Assembly: GCA_021464245.1 (NCBI GenBank)
Contig: JADCRB010000018.1
Coordinates: 1,779,261 to 1,843,260 of the forward strand
Source: Carallia brachiata
Lineage: Eukaryota; Streptophyta; Magnoliopsida; Malpighiales; Rhizophoraceae
Direction: 5' to 3'
Length of the DNA: 64,000 nucleotides
A program made the position numbers and the translations under genes. Positions 10,453 through 22,150 of this stretch are shown one piece after another. Within the stretch, counting starts at the first letter, position 1; each line of letters begins with the position of its first letter. The notes beneath the pieces are model-generated. The model was not told where the DNA came from. It was given only the letters and a program-made list of their open reading frames with translations, and ran no database searches.

Positions 10453-12103
10453 TCGCAAAAGAATTTCAGATTGATGTCATCTCTCACCTTTTACTCGCTA
10501 ACCAATGTGGTACATTTTAGAAAGAGCACCAATAATTTACTTGTTATAATGTTGGTTATCAGACTTGGAGAACTCAGTTTTGTTTCAAGCCTCTGGTTCT
10601 CAGGTTTATAACAACAATGCAAAGCAAAACCTCCACACATCCGGGCATAAACTCCGAAGAAACCTCTCTAACTGAACTTTCTTCTCATTCTCCTTGCACA
10701 CACCTGTAAGCAACTCCACACATCCACGGGACACCTTTCTCAAGCCTCTCTCACAAGCGTCGAGGACTTTTAAGTCCTCAAGGTTTCTCCTCTGTTCAAT
10801 ACCGACTTAAGCGTTAGTTGAGCGTCAGAGAGTGCTTATGTCGAGAACATCTCCGACTCAATCTTGCCCTTTTGCGAGTCCATGGATAAGGCCTGCACCA
10901 ACCATTATTAAAGAGATTATTAAGGAGAAATGTTTATAAGCATATAAAAAGTTGTCATAACAATATTGTAATATCTAGTATATTTTATATAACTATAATA
11001 ACAAATTATATATACAATAAAAAAATAACAGTATTTTTTTTATTCACATTTTTTCACTATGATTATATAAAATATTAATTGTTGTAATATAACTACTATA
11101 TAACAACTTTTTTGTATGTACATACAACTGAATTATTAAAGAAGAAGAATAATCAATCAGAAAGGAAAAGGAAGGCGCCCCGCCGTCCACCAAATATCAA
11201 ATATTTGGTGCGGGACGAAGAAAAGTCTATGTATATTATTTAGGTAGATATTTATGTTGTCTAGTAAACTAATAAAATTTTTAAAAAATTCAAGTGTTTT
11301 TTAAAAGAGTAAAATAAATACTTAAAAATTATTTTTTTTACAATAAATGCAAATTTGTAAATTATTCATATCTTTAAACTATTTCATATTTAACCCATGC
11401 AAATTAGCTTGACCACAATCAGTTTAGTTTTGTTGATAATTTGAAATGCAAATTCCAATTCTTTGGTAAACAGAAACTAGAACCCAATTGACTAAGGATA
11501 AGTCAATTCCAATTTCAGGATGATTCTGATTTCACTTCTTTCAATGGCAATCCCTTTTCAAAGATTATTAAAATTTGTAGATATTTTATAGAATATTCAT
11601 AGAGAAAATAAATAAAAAGTGTAGAAAATATAGTTAGAATCTTCAATAAATTACTTTTAGTGAAGCCATTAAAAAATTCATAAGATTAAATATGAATTTA
11701 TATAGATTTATTGCTTTTTAAATTTATGGTTCAAAACAGAGCAAGCCGCAACTATGATTCTCATTTCGTTTGATTTTTTGAAAGGAAAGAGAATTTAGAT
11801 TCTATTTAGTTTAGCCGGTATTAATTACTGTTACTGTTGGTGATTGTTGTTAGCAGTTGTTGATTATTTACAACAAATAACTTGTTTCAAAGCCGCATAA
11901 AATGTCAGGTACTTTTAATTTCTGGATTTAAGATGTTTCAATTAATTAACTTTTTGTTTATTTTGTTTTTCCAAAGGTCACTTTTATGGTTATTGGTTAG
12001 GCGAAACCCAAAGAATTAATTTAAAAGGAGCAAATTTTAATTAGCTTTTGACTGAAATGAAACGATGAACTAAAACGGCGTCGTTTGATTGAGGCGGCAA
12101 AAA
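10453..12103. other. Intergenic region between the retrotransposon and RBR1
   Basis: No gene was recognised. At 10600-10890 a GC-richer block with many CTC/TCC runs and AGTCC motifs resembles a retroelement LTR or leader fragment, but no terminal repeats were found. A MITE lies at about 10931-11128. The last 300 bp are the RBR1 promoter; AAAACGGCGTCGTTT at 12073-12087 is a near-palindrome there. Confidence 0.4.
10931..11128. mobile_element. Small foldback MITE, about 200 bp
   Basis: The left arm (TTTATAAGCATATAAAAAGT followed by TGTCATAACAA) is the approximate reverse complement of the right arm ending ACATACAA. A similar fold and sequence recurs at 57278-57466, so they may form one family. 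No coding capacity. Confidence 0.45.
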
Positions 12104-12115
12104 TTTGGCGGGAAA
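12104..12115 (+). promoter_or_regulatory. E2F-type site upstream of RBR1
   Basis: TTTGGCGGGAAA fits the E2F/DP consensus (TTTSSCGC-like, here TTTGGCGGGAA). It sits 142 bp upstream of the RBR1 ATG. Plant RBR1 promoters are known E2F targets, so this fits negative-feedback control. Confidence 0.7.
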
Positions 12116-12135
12116 CGGACGAGATGGCCTGGATG

Positions 12136-12149
12136 TTTGGCGCGCAAAA
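12136..12149 (+). promoter_or_regulatory. Second E2F-type site upstream of RBR1
   Basis: TTTGGCGCGCAAAA is a symmetric E2F-like sequence 21 bp after the first site and 108 bp upstream of the ATG. Confidence 0.65.
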
Positions 12150-12256
12150 TGAGGGATACATTAGTAATTATACATTAGAATCGATGTTAATTTTGTTCAG
12201 TCTTCCTTCAGCCGTGGTGCTGTGGGGGTGCCTGAGCTGAGCCGCCTGAGATAAAC

Positions 12257-15200
12257 ATGGAAGGTTCCAACAACAACGACAAGAAGAAGGATACTCAACT
12301 GCTACGCTTCTCCGAATTTTGCAAGGTTACCGGATTTTTATCTCATTTTAACCTTTTTTTCTTTTTTTTTTCCTTTTTTTTTAAATTTTTTTTAGGTTTT
12401 CGGGTAATTGTTGTTGATGCGTATTGGAGTCGGATGAGTTGTTGATGATTTCATTAATTAATAATAATTGTTTTGAAATTGTTTTGTTTTTTTGGGTTTA
12501 ATTCAATCGAATTGTGGGTTTGGTGACAGAGTGGATTATCGTTGGATGAGAAAACTCGCGCTCAAGCTACAAAGCTTTTCGAAGAAACAAAGCATCTTTT
12601 GTTATCAAATGTTTCAGCCTTTGGGAATGGCTCGGTATTAAAGCATCTTAATTTGTTGGGTAATTAACAGACAACTTGAATTGTTGATTTAGTTGAATAT
12701 TTCTTTTTTTTTTTTTTATGAATTAGTTGGAAGAAGCAGAAAAGTTTTGGTTTGCATTTGTTTTGTATTCTGTCAAGAAGCTGAGTGAGAAGAAAAGAGA
12801 TAATGACCAGCAACCGCGGCTCGGCTCTGCTAATGGTCCTACGTTATGCCAAATATTGAGATCTGCCAAGCTCAAGTATGTGTTCTTTCCGAGATCGATG
12901 AAACTTGCATTTGATTAGAGGCTGTTTTCTAATTGTAAACATTATTCTTTTTTTTTTTTTTTTCCTTGCAGCATGATGGAGTTTTTAACTGAGCTACCTC
13001 AGTTTGTGGTCAAGGCTGGTCCAATTTTAAGTAGTACATATGGTACAGATTGGGAAAAGAGACTCGAGGTACTTATACGCCAATGTTTATTTATTTAGTC
13101 ATATTGAGTGAGTTTCATCATGGTGCGGTTTTGTTTGGAATATGTAAATCATGCACTTGTGTTCGTTTTTCGTTCTGCTAGGCAAAGGAGTTGCAAGATA
13201 ATTTTGAGCAGTTGAGTGATTTGAGCAGGTACGTATGCAAAGCTTATGTTTGAATCATGTTTTCATTTCCTAGACTTGTTGCATGTTTTGAATGAACAAC
13301 GCTTAGTAGCTGATACCGTTGTAATGGAAGAAAGGAATAGTAATGGGACTAGGGCAACATCCTAAACCACTTAAATAGGTTCTTACTTATGAATAGATAC
13401 TTTGTAGTCTCATGTGAGTTAGGACTGGTTTTTATGTTTATCAATGATCCAGTTAGAAGCCAACAAAAAGTGGACATTGTCTTCCTTTTCGTCTTTCTAT
13501 TTTCTTTTGCATTCTAGCATATCATCATCCGTTGATAGTTGCATCTAAGTCCAACTAAAAGCTCTGATCTTTATGCAACATTTCCAGTTGTGGCATCCAC
13601 GTTTGGCTTAGGGATGTTGTCTTTCATAGCATTCTACATCATATCGATTTAATTCGAATTTAAGGGGAATACTGAGGGAGTAATGGTATAGTGGACTCTA
13701 AAAGCTGCCTTTCTGCTACTACTGTTTATGAGCTATACTGAATCCACTAGTTGCAGTTATAGTGAAAAACAGATAAACATGCAGTGAGAACTTGTATATA
13801 TGGTTCTTTTGTGCATGCAATTTACGCAACTCACAGATTCTTGTCATTGTGCCTTGCTTGGTAAAAAGCTTTGCTTAGCTGATCTTTGGTTATCAATAGA
13901 CAGATAAAATTCCCACTCATATAACTATGTACATCTCGCTCTCTCTCTCAGAGGTTGTATTCCCATGTGTTGGCAGTGTGTGTGGGTTGGGTTTCTGTGG
14001 TGTTTCAGAAGTGCATCATAGATCATTCACACATGAATTTTAGCCACTGATTTTCTGTAGATCATCTACTATACTAGTTTGAGCCATGAGTTATTTCTAT
14101 GTTGCGCTTTCTTTTTGGTTTTCTACAATTTTGGTGCTTAAGCATGTTATTATTTAATGATACCAGGCATTACAAACGTGTATATCAGGAACTTTTCCTG
14201 GTGATGATACAAATTCTGAGAAGCAGTTAGCAGTTTTTGGTGACACTGTCTATATGTCGGCCTATCATCGGTTTGGATGGTTGCTGTTTTTGGCACTTCG
14301 CGTCCATGCATTCAGCCGGTTCACAGATCTAAAGACATGCACAAATGGTTTGGTTTCTATTCTGGTTAGTCTGATTTCCTTTCCCATTAATTCCTGGTAC
14401 TGGGATGTGGGTACAATTGCCCAATGGTCATGGCATGCGCTGTTCTTACAATATAAAAGCTATGTCTAAAAAGCAATGCTGGTATTGGGAAGGAGAGACT
14501 GAAAATTCTTACTTTATTAACTGTTCACTTTAATCTTAGCACTTGAATCAGATAATTCTGTTCTACAAGTTTCTTCTTTGTTGCTAGTGCATCTAACATG
14601 GTTATCTGAATTATGACATGTTCTCTCCTACTACGAAATGGGATATTTGTCAGGCTGTTTTAATTATTCACATTCCAATGGGCTTCAGAAATTTCAGCTT
14701 CAATGATACTCAATTGTTTGGTAATGGCTTTGTTCTTTCAAAACCTTTTACTGGAATTGCCTTTTCCTTTTTCAGGAGATCTTTTTGTGGAAATCTTTAA
14801 TTGGTATATTTTGCTTGTTCAGTGAAGAAAGGTGATAAAGGAGTTGACTTGCTTGCATCACTTTGCAAAATGTATGAGCACGGTATTTCGGAAGAAGAGC
14901 TGCAAAAAATGATGGAAAAGACAAATAATTTGATTGCTAATATCTTGAAGAAAAAGCCTTCTTTTGCATCAGAGTGCAGAAATGAAAACCTAGTAAATCT
15001 CAACACAGGTATTTTTGAAAATTGACTATCAATGGTTATTATGGATCTTTTAGTGTGGGCCACATATCTTCCAATGCCTTCTGAATTCTGATTCTTTTTG
15101 ATGCAGATGGATTAATCTATTATGAAGATTTAGTGGAAGAATCTTCTCTACAATCCAATTTGAATATTTTAGAGAGGGATTATGATGAAGCATTTAGTTC

Positions 15201-17530
15201 CAAGTTCGAATTGGATGAGAGGTTATTTGTTCATGAGGAAGACAGTTTACTTGGATTGGGAAGGCGATCTGATGGTGATACTGACAAGACTAGTTCCAAG
15301 GTTCTTTTTTTTTCTTCTTTGTTTGTGCATTCTGATAGCCCTATGTTATAAATCATAATTCAAATGTTTATGGTTGCTCTTATTTTGTTTGGACTTCATT
15401 ATTTTATTCTTTATGTTTTCTTTTGTTTTAGAGAAAATTTGATTCAATGTCATCGCCAACAAAAACCATTACAAGTCCACTCTCTCCGCATCATTCACCT
15501 GCAACTCATGTAAATGGTATTCTTGGTGGTGCAAATTCAAAGTTGGCCACTACACCAGTAAGCACAGCAATGACAACTGCAAAGTGGCTTCAAACTGTCC
15601 TGTCTCCACTACCCTCAAACCCATCAGCACGGCTGGAGCAGTTTCTGACATCATGTGACAGGGATGTAGCTAATGATGTGACACGCCGGGCACATATAAT
15701 ACTGGAAGCTATATTTCCAAGTAGTGCTCTAGGTGAGATTTGTATGACAGGAAGCCTGCAAAGAACTAATCTTATGGATGACACATGGCCACAACAACGA
15801 AGACTAGAGGCACTCAAACTATATTATAGGGTCTTGGAAGCAATGTGTGTGGCAGAGGCCCAAATATTGCAGGCAACTAACTTGACCTCTTTGTTAACTA
15901 ATGAGAGATTCCACAGGTGTATGCTTGTGTGTTCTGCTGAAATCATTCGAGCAACACATAAGACCATCACAATATTGTTTCCTGAAGTTTTAGAGAGGAC
16001 TGGTATCACAGCTTTTGATCTTAGTAAGGTGATAGAGAGTTTCATTAGGCATGAGGAATCTCTTCCAAGGGAGTTGAGGCGGCACTTGAATTCTTTGGAA
16101 GAACGACTGTTGGAGAGTATGGTGTGGGAAAAGGGCTCCTCAATGTACAATTCTTTGACAGTTGCAAGACCAGCATTGTCTAAGGAGATAAATCGTCTGG
16201 GATTGTTGGCAGAGCCAATGCCCTCTCTAGATGTAATTGCCATGCACATGAATTTCTCTGCTGGAGGTCTGTCATTTGTGTCTTCTTTGCATAAGCATGA
16301 AATATTTCCAATTAATGGCTGGTTGGCCCCTGCCTCCCCCCACCCCTGTGTCTTGCTCTTCCTCCCTCTTCTGCTTTCCCTCTATCTCCCCCTGCTTTCC
16401 TTCCTCCCTCCATCACTCCCCCCACCCCCCCGGGTGTGTGTGAGCGTGTGCATGCATTTGTTATTATTTGATATTTTCATTGATAACTGTGCATAAAGTT
16501 GCATGATTAGTACCTGCGGTCAACCTAGATTACTGTGTTCTTAAATTGGATGCTTTTCACCATCATTATTCAGGTCAGAATGGTGATCTTAGATCTCCAA
16601 AGAGGCCATGCACAGAGTATCGGAGTGTGTTAGTTGAGCGTAACTCCTTTACATCACCTGTGAAGGATCACTTACTGGCCTATGGTAACCAGAAATCAAT
16701 GCTACTGCAACCTCCTCTGCAGTTAGCATTTGCCAGGTAATGTTTGTATTTTTTAAGTAATATAAAGTGGCATATCTGAATGTATATTGGTGGCTATATT
16801 TCTTTCTTTACTCTGATCATGAGTTTACTGCAGTCCTACACGTCCAAACCTTGGCAGAGGGGGGGAAACTTGTGCAGAAACGGGGATTAATATATTTTTT
16901 AGCAAGGTAATATGCAAGGTGTCTTGATGTCAAATTGTCACTGATTCAATTCCAACAAATTTGGGCCTGTAGTTGCATGATGGAGAACTTCTGATCATTG
17001 AATGCATTATTATTATTATTATTTTGGTTCAGTTTTGGCATTGAATGTACGAGGCTAAGAAGTTGTTGTGGTAGCTACAATTCTAGGCTCTATGAGCTGG
17101 CTAGGTCTGTAGCTTTTGTGATTGGCTATTGGTGTAGATGAGCAGATTCATGTACCTTTTGAGTTTGTGACTGGCTAGTAGTATAGATGAGCAAGGATAC
17201 GCGGATCTCCAGGCTGTCTGGGGCACACCTGCATTTATGAGCTGAAACAGACGAAAGCAGTTTTTAGCTTTTGATGTAAACTTGAATTTAGTTGCAAATG
17301 AACTTTAGACGCATATGGCTTGGTTGGCTTCTTTTCACATGCAGTCATGGTGGAATAATCATGTCAAATTAGGCTTGCTCTAATTTTTGCTGTGGAGTTG
17401 TGATTCATTGACATTGTTTACGCTCATTGGTGGATTCATATTTTAAACACCATGATATTTTAGATATTTCTTTCAATATATATCTAAACAAAGATGGAAT
17501 CTATTAATTTATGTGAGTCATCTGTTTTTT

Positions 17531-17561
<31 letters not shown>

Positions 17562-19527
17562 GGGGGGGAGGGAGTAAGTGGATGTTATGAAATTTAATTT
17601 CCATGTTAATTTTCCATGACGTTTGTCAATAGAGCTGTGGGATTTTAATAGGTAAATATATCATTGGTCTGAATGATTTCTCCTTGACAGAAAATTGGTA
17701 TTTTAGCACCGCTTTTGCATTGATTAGGATTAAGCTATTTGATTTACACAATGAATTATGTTCCAATACTCTTATTTCTTGTCCTCCCTAGATCAATAAG
17801 TTGGCTGCTGTCAGAATCAATGGTATGGCAGAAAGGCTACAGAAGTCTCTCCAGCATATAAGAGAGAATGTCTATCGCCTCTTTCAACGAATACTTAGTC
17901 AACATACATCTCTCTTCTTTAACCGACATATTGACCAGATAATCCTTTGTTGTTTCTATGGAATTGTGAAGGTCTGGTGTTAGTTACCTGAGAGCTTTTT
18001 GTCTTAATGATCGAGTATTACTCTGTATTTGCACATCTTATCGTCATGTTTTGATTGCAGATTTCTAAAGTGAGTCTAACCTTCAGGCAAATCATCTACA
18101 ACTATAGAAAGCAACCACAATGTAAACCGCAAGTTTTTCGCAGTATATTTGTTGATCGGTCATCAGCACACCCCAGTGCGGTATGCCGTGGATTTTTCAC
18201 ACCCCTCCCTTTGTTCTAAAGATGGAAAGCATGTTATAACTGTTTGAATGTTCTGAAAACAGAGGACGGGGCTGGATCATGTTGATATTATTATGTTTTA
18301 CAATGAGATATTTGTTCCTACTGCGAAGACTTTACTAATGGAGGTTGATGCTGCTGGAGCAACTACAAAAGCCAACCAGGTTCCTGAAGTCAGCGACAGT
18401 AAAAATGGTAATATCTTAAGAATGTAGGCAACTCTCAATTCAATTCTAGGAATTCTCAGTCTGCTTTTCAAAGCAATTGCTTGACATGCTTTTTCCTCCC
18501 CTCCGGGCCTATTAGGCCAATCTCCTGCATCACCAAAAGTGTCCCCTTTTCCGAGTCTCCCGGACATGTCCCCAAGGAAAGTGTCTTCCGGACATAATGT
18601 GTATGTCTCTCCGTTGCGAACATCCAAGGTGCTTTTTTGCTTCTTAGCTGTTTTCATTTTTTCGTTTCATTTTGTATTTTAATTATTTCTTGAAATCAGT
18701 AAATTTTGCATATTTACCGACCTTGCTGGGAGAAGAGGTAGGATTTTGTAGAGAAACTTCAAGTTACTTGATAAATTTTTCATTAGTGATTGTACATCAG
18801 GATTGCAGTGCTGAATGTTGATCGGACTTCCCTGTTTGCATCAGTTACCACTGGCAAAAGTGCATGGGAGGTTTTTGAGCTATTACATAATGAAAGAAAT
18901 AAGCCCAAAAAAGGGAAGGAAAATTATTATTTTTGGAACATAATCATTCAGCTTTTAAGGAAAAAAAAAAAAGGTTATCGATCTAGTGATTACAAGCTTG
19001 ATGTCCACTGGATAAGTTATTGCTGGCATAGGTTATTGACCCAGTCAGTGCTAATTTCAATGTATGCCATATATTGAAGCAGAAGGAATGATTGGACTTG
19101 TTTGTTGGCAAGTATAACTAGATTTTGTTGATTTTTTTATGTTTTACAGATGGATGCATTAGTCTCAAGTAGCTCCAAAAGTTATTATGCTTGTGTTGGA
19201 GAGAGCACTCGTGCTTATCAGAGTCCTTCAAAAGACCTAACTGCAATTAACAACCGTCTTAACGGGTATAATTTCCTTCATAGGCAGCAGCCGTGACAGT
19301 GAAGTCATTTCTTCATGTTCTGTTGTAGAGCAATGATATTCTTTGCTTTTTTGTTGTTTTTTGCCAGTAATCGGATGATCAGAAGCACACTCAATTTCGA
19401 CAATGTTGACGATGTTGGCTTGGTTAGTGATTCTATGGTTGCCAACAGCCTTTGCCTGCAAAAGGTGAGGAATTGTGCTACCTTACCAGCTGCTGCACTT
19501 CTGAAATCTGAGCAGCCAGACCATTAA
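12257..19527 (+). CDS. RBR1: Retinoblastoma-related protein 1, about 1005 aa, 18 coding exons, one frame break
   Basis: Represses E2F/DP and controls the plant cell cycle and stem-cell fate in the nucleus. Exons: 12257-12325, 12530-12634, 12727-12875, 12972-13068, 13182-13228, 14167-14364, 14654-14720, 14823-15008, 15107-15300, 15432-16266 (or 16317), 16574-16736, 16834-16906, 17792-17971, 18061-18180, 18263-18407, 18516-18628, 19150-19265, 19368-19527. The N-terminal Rb domain is in exons 2-7. Pocket A starts near [12 protein letters not shown] (about residue 412), and pocket B runs from about residue 704. Many S-P/T-P sites ([14 protein letters not shown]) are likely CDK targets. All junction phases agree except within exon 6: the frame slips by one base near 14198, between Q-E-L-F-L and D-D-T-N-S-E-K-Q. 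The coding length is 3017 (one short of a multiple of three). RBR1 is essential in Arabidopsis, so a sequence error is likely. Confidence 0.95.
17525..17568. repeat. T16-G28 homopolymer junction in an RBR1 intron
   Basis: Sixteen T are followed by twenty-eight G in the intron before the exon at 17792. Homopolymers this long are unstable and hard to sequence, so the true length is uncertain. Confidence 0.9.
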
Positions 19528-22150
19528 TATAGTTGTGTATTTTAACCAGTATTCCGTAAATAGCTCCCACCACTCTTCTTCTTCTTCTTGGTCTCTTCTT
19601 CTATACTTGTAAAGCGTATGATACAGCCGGCACAACCCCCACAAGTCTGTCTGGATGCTACTAGATCCAATCCAAACTTGGAAATTTGGCTCTAACTAAT
19701 TTAAAAAAACGTATGCCGGTATTTTGTTTTGCTGCTGCTTGAGGTTGCTTCTCTCGTGTACATCTTCTACAAATGCAAAGTGAGTCTAGTAAAAATGTAA
19801 TCAAACCAAACCAAAAGCTACTGGGGAAAGCTATCTTTATGTCACACGTACAAAACGTGCATGTATGCATGAACACCGTTGAATGACCAAAAAACTGCAC
19901 CATTGATGTTAAAATCAGAAGAATAAGTCCGAAGGTCCAGAGCTGCACACTCCTCCCAGAGGTGGCCACTTGTTAGCTGTGTAACCATTGAAAATGCACA
20001 TTTGAGATATTTTATGCAGTCAGTTGATTAATAAATAATTTATATATATATACTTTTACACGGGTAGTTATATTTGGATCATTATTATTTCTAAATAATT
20101 TCAATTGATATGTTAGATAGAACATCTTTGCATAAGATGCTTCTTGCATAGTTCTATACCAATAGGCAATAGACATCCCAATAACAAAGCCTGCAAGTAC
20201 CACAGCAGAATGTCGTACAACTTTACTATAAGACATACTTTGTACGTTCACTGATTGTTTCCTTCTTAACTGACAACGTCATCCAATTTTGCTCTCTCTC
20301 CAATTTTTCTTCACGCTCTAGGGAAATTCCAAGCCATGATGGTATGAAATTTTGTTCGAGAGCCAATTGAGCAAGCATCATAGCCTACTTATACACAATA
20401 GTTGGTGTTCACAACGCCACCTAGCTCTATCGGCTCAAACGCCAACAACAACACGTAGCCTTACACTAAGACAAGTCACCTTTTCTTCCTTTTTATTTGG
20501 ATTTCTATTCATTAATCCATTGGATCTCATCCTATTTTCCTTATCATACTCGATCACATCGACCGTTCCTCTAGCCTTACGAATATGAGAGCCTCGTGAA
20601 CTGGATTGCCCTTTTGACGCAGCAGCAGCTGACAACCAGCAGCTCCAGCTCGTGTGACTTTACAATGTCCTCTCGTTGACCAATATTTTCAACACTCAAA
20701 TCTCCCGCGCTAGTTTTAATGTTTTAACGTTTCGTATTTTCCATAGCAGAGCATACGCTGAAACTTCAGTAAATTTATGGATGCAAGTAGAACACAAGCT
20801 CTAGGCTTCAGAAAAGCTGTATTCCGAACGTAATTGCAAACAATTTGTATGAATGTAATTGAAAATATTGTGTGCACATGGAATTTGCAGCGAGAAATGA
20901 GTTTATTACAGCCCCAGATATCTCTAAATCTCTGCATTTCCTTCCTCCACCGTCCCCAGCAAAGACCAAACTGATTTGCTCCTTACAGTACAGGCATAAA
21001 CCAACTTTGGTATATTTTAGCAACCGCAACCGAGGTTTTTTCTGACAGCTAATTATTTGTGGCCTTGCAATCATGACCGTCTGTCGGTGCATGCACAAAC
21101 AATACCAAACATCTAATAATCCATAACAAACATGAATGTGATTTCTTAAATGCCTACGTTGGAGCACTGAGCTAACACGCCTCAAACTCTCAAGTCTGAA
21201 GTTTGAATCTCAAACTTGCAGCTCACCTTTCCTCTCCCCTTACCAGTGCCTACCAGTTCCAATGGACCAAAAAAAAATGTCTGTTGTTGAATAAGCAAAA
21301 CTAAAATAAACAAGGGTAATCAGTAAAATCAAATATTTTGACATTTGGGACCGCAATTTTCAGAAATCCTAGACCATTTTAAGCTAGAATTTCAATGAAG
21401 ATAGATAATATTCTTCAAACATATCAGGAAGCAATGGTCAGTACAACAAAAAATCATGGAGAACCATCTGAAATATACCATGCACGCATAATAGTAATCA
21501 TTGCATTGAAAAGATGGATGGCAAGTAAGAGCAGGACCTGTGTGATTTTAACATGTTTGATTAAACCCGGAGTCCCACTCAAGTTTCGGAGTCCTCATTA
21601 TAACTGTAATTCAAGAGACTTGTCCAAGCCATCTGCAATCCAGATTACATGGAAAATCCAGGGAGCACAGAAAAGAGAAGAGACAGAACAAGATAACAGC
21701 AAATCGGGGGGAGGAGTTGCACCCATACCATTAGAAAAGCATAGGAAACCAAACAGTCACACTATCTCACAGGTTATTTATGATAAACCATAATTTAGCA
21801 TGTCCAACCATGCAAAAACCATAGCCCTAATTACCCATTCCTCACATTCCCAATTTGTTCTCCTGCCAACCAACAAGTCAGCTTTACAGGTTGTAGCTTC
21901 CTACTTTGTTGTTCACCAGACACTCTTAGAAGCAATCCGAGCCAACAACTATTTATAAGTTTCATAAGAAGCAGACAGCCGCATCACCAGTTGTTCAGTC
22001 ATGCATGCTTCCTACTAGGAGACAAATCCACTACCTTTCTTTCCTTTTTTTGTTTTTTTCTCATTTTTCCCTCATTTTTTACATAAAACATCCCAAGAAA
22101 TTTTCAGGATGCAAGGATGAAACATAGAGAGGTCTTCCTCATAATATTGG
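19528..22150. other. Region between RBR1 and the ERI1-like gene
   Basis: The first few hundred bases are the RBR1 3' untranslated region. The last few hundred are the 3' end of the convergent ERI1-like gene. Between them I see no gene with recognisable similarity. A minus-strand frame at 20236-20012 starts M-S-Y-S-K-V-V-R-H-S-A and contains one hydrophobic segment (V-V-L-A-G-F-V-I-G-M-S-I-A-Y-W), so it could be a small membrane peptide, but nothing supports expression. A 132-codon plus-strand frame at 21395-21793 has no family character. Confidence 0.4.

Noticed and set aside
20012..20635. Possible small two-exon minus-strand gene (frames at 20012-20251 and 20435-20635)
   Set aside because: One hydrophobic segment and a Ser/Arg-rich stretch are visible, but no consistent splice path, start codon or recognised family.
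21395..21793. 132-codon plus-strand open frame
   Set aside because: Overlaps the presumed 3' region of the opposite gene; composition and lack of domains suggest chance.
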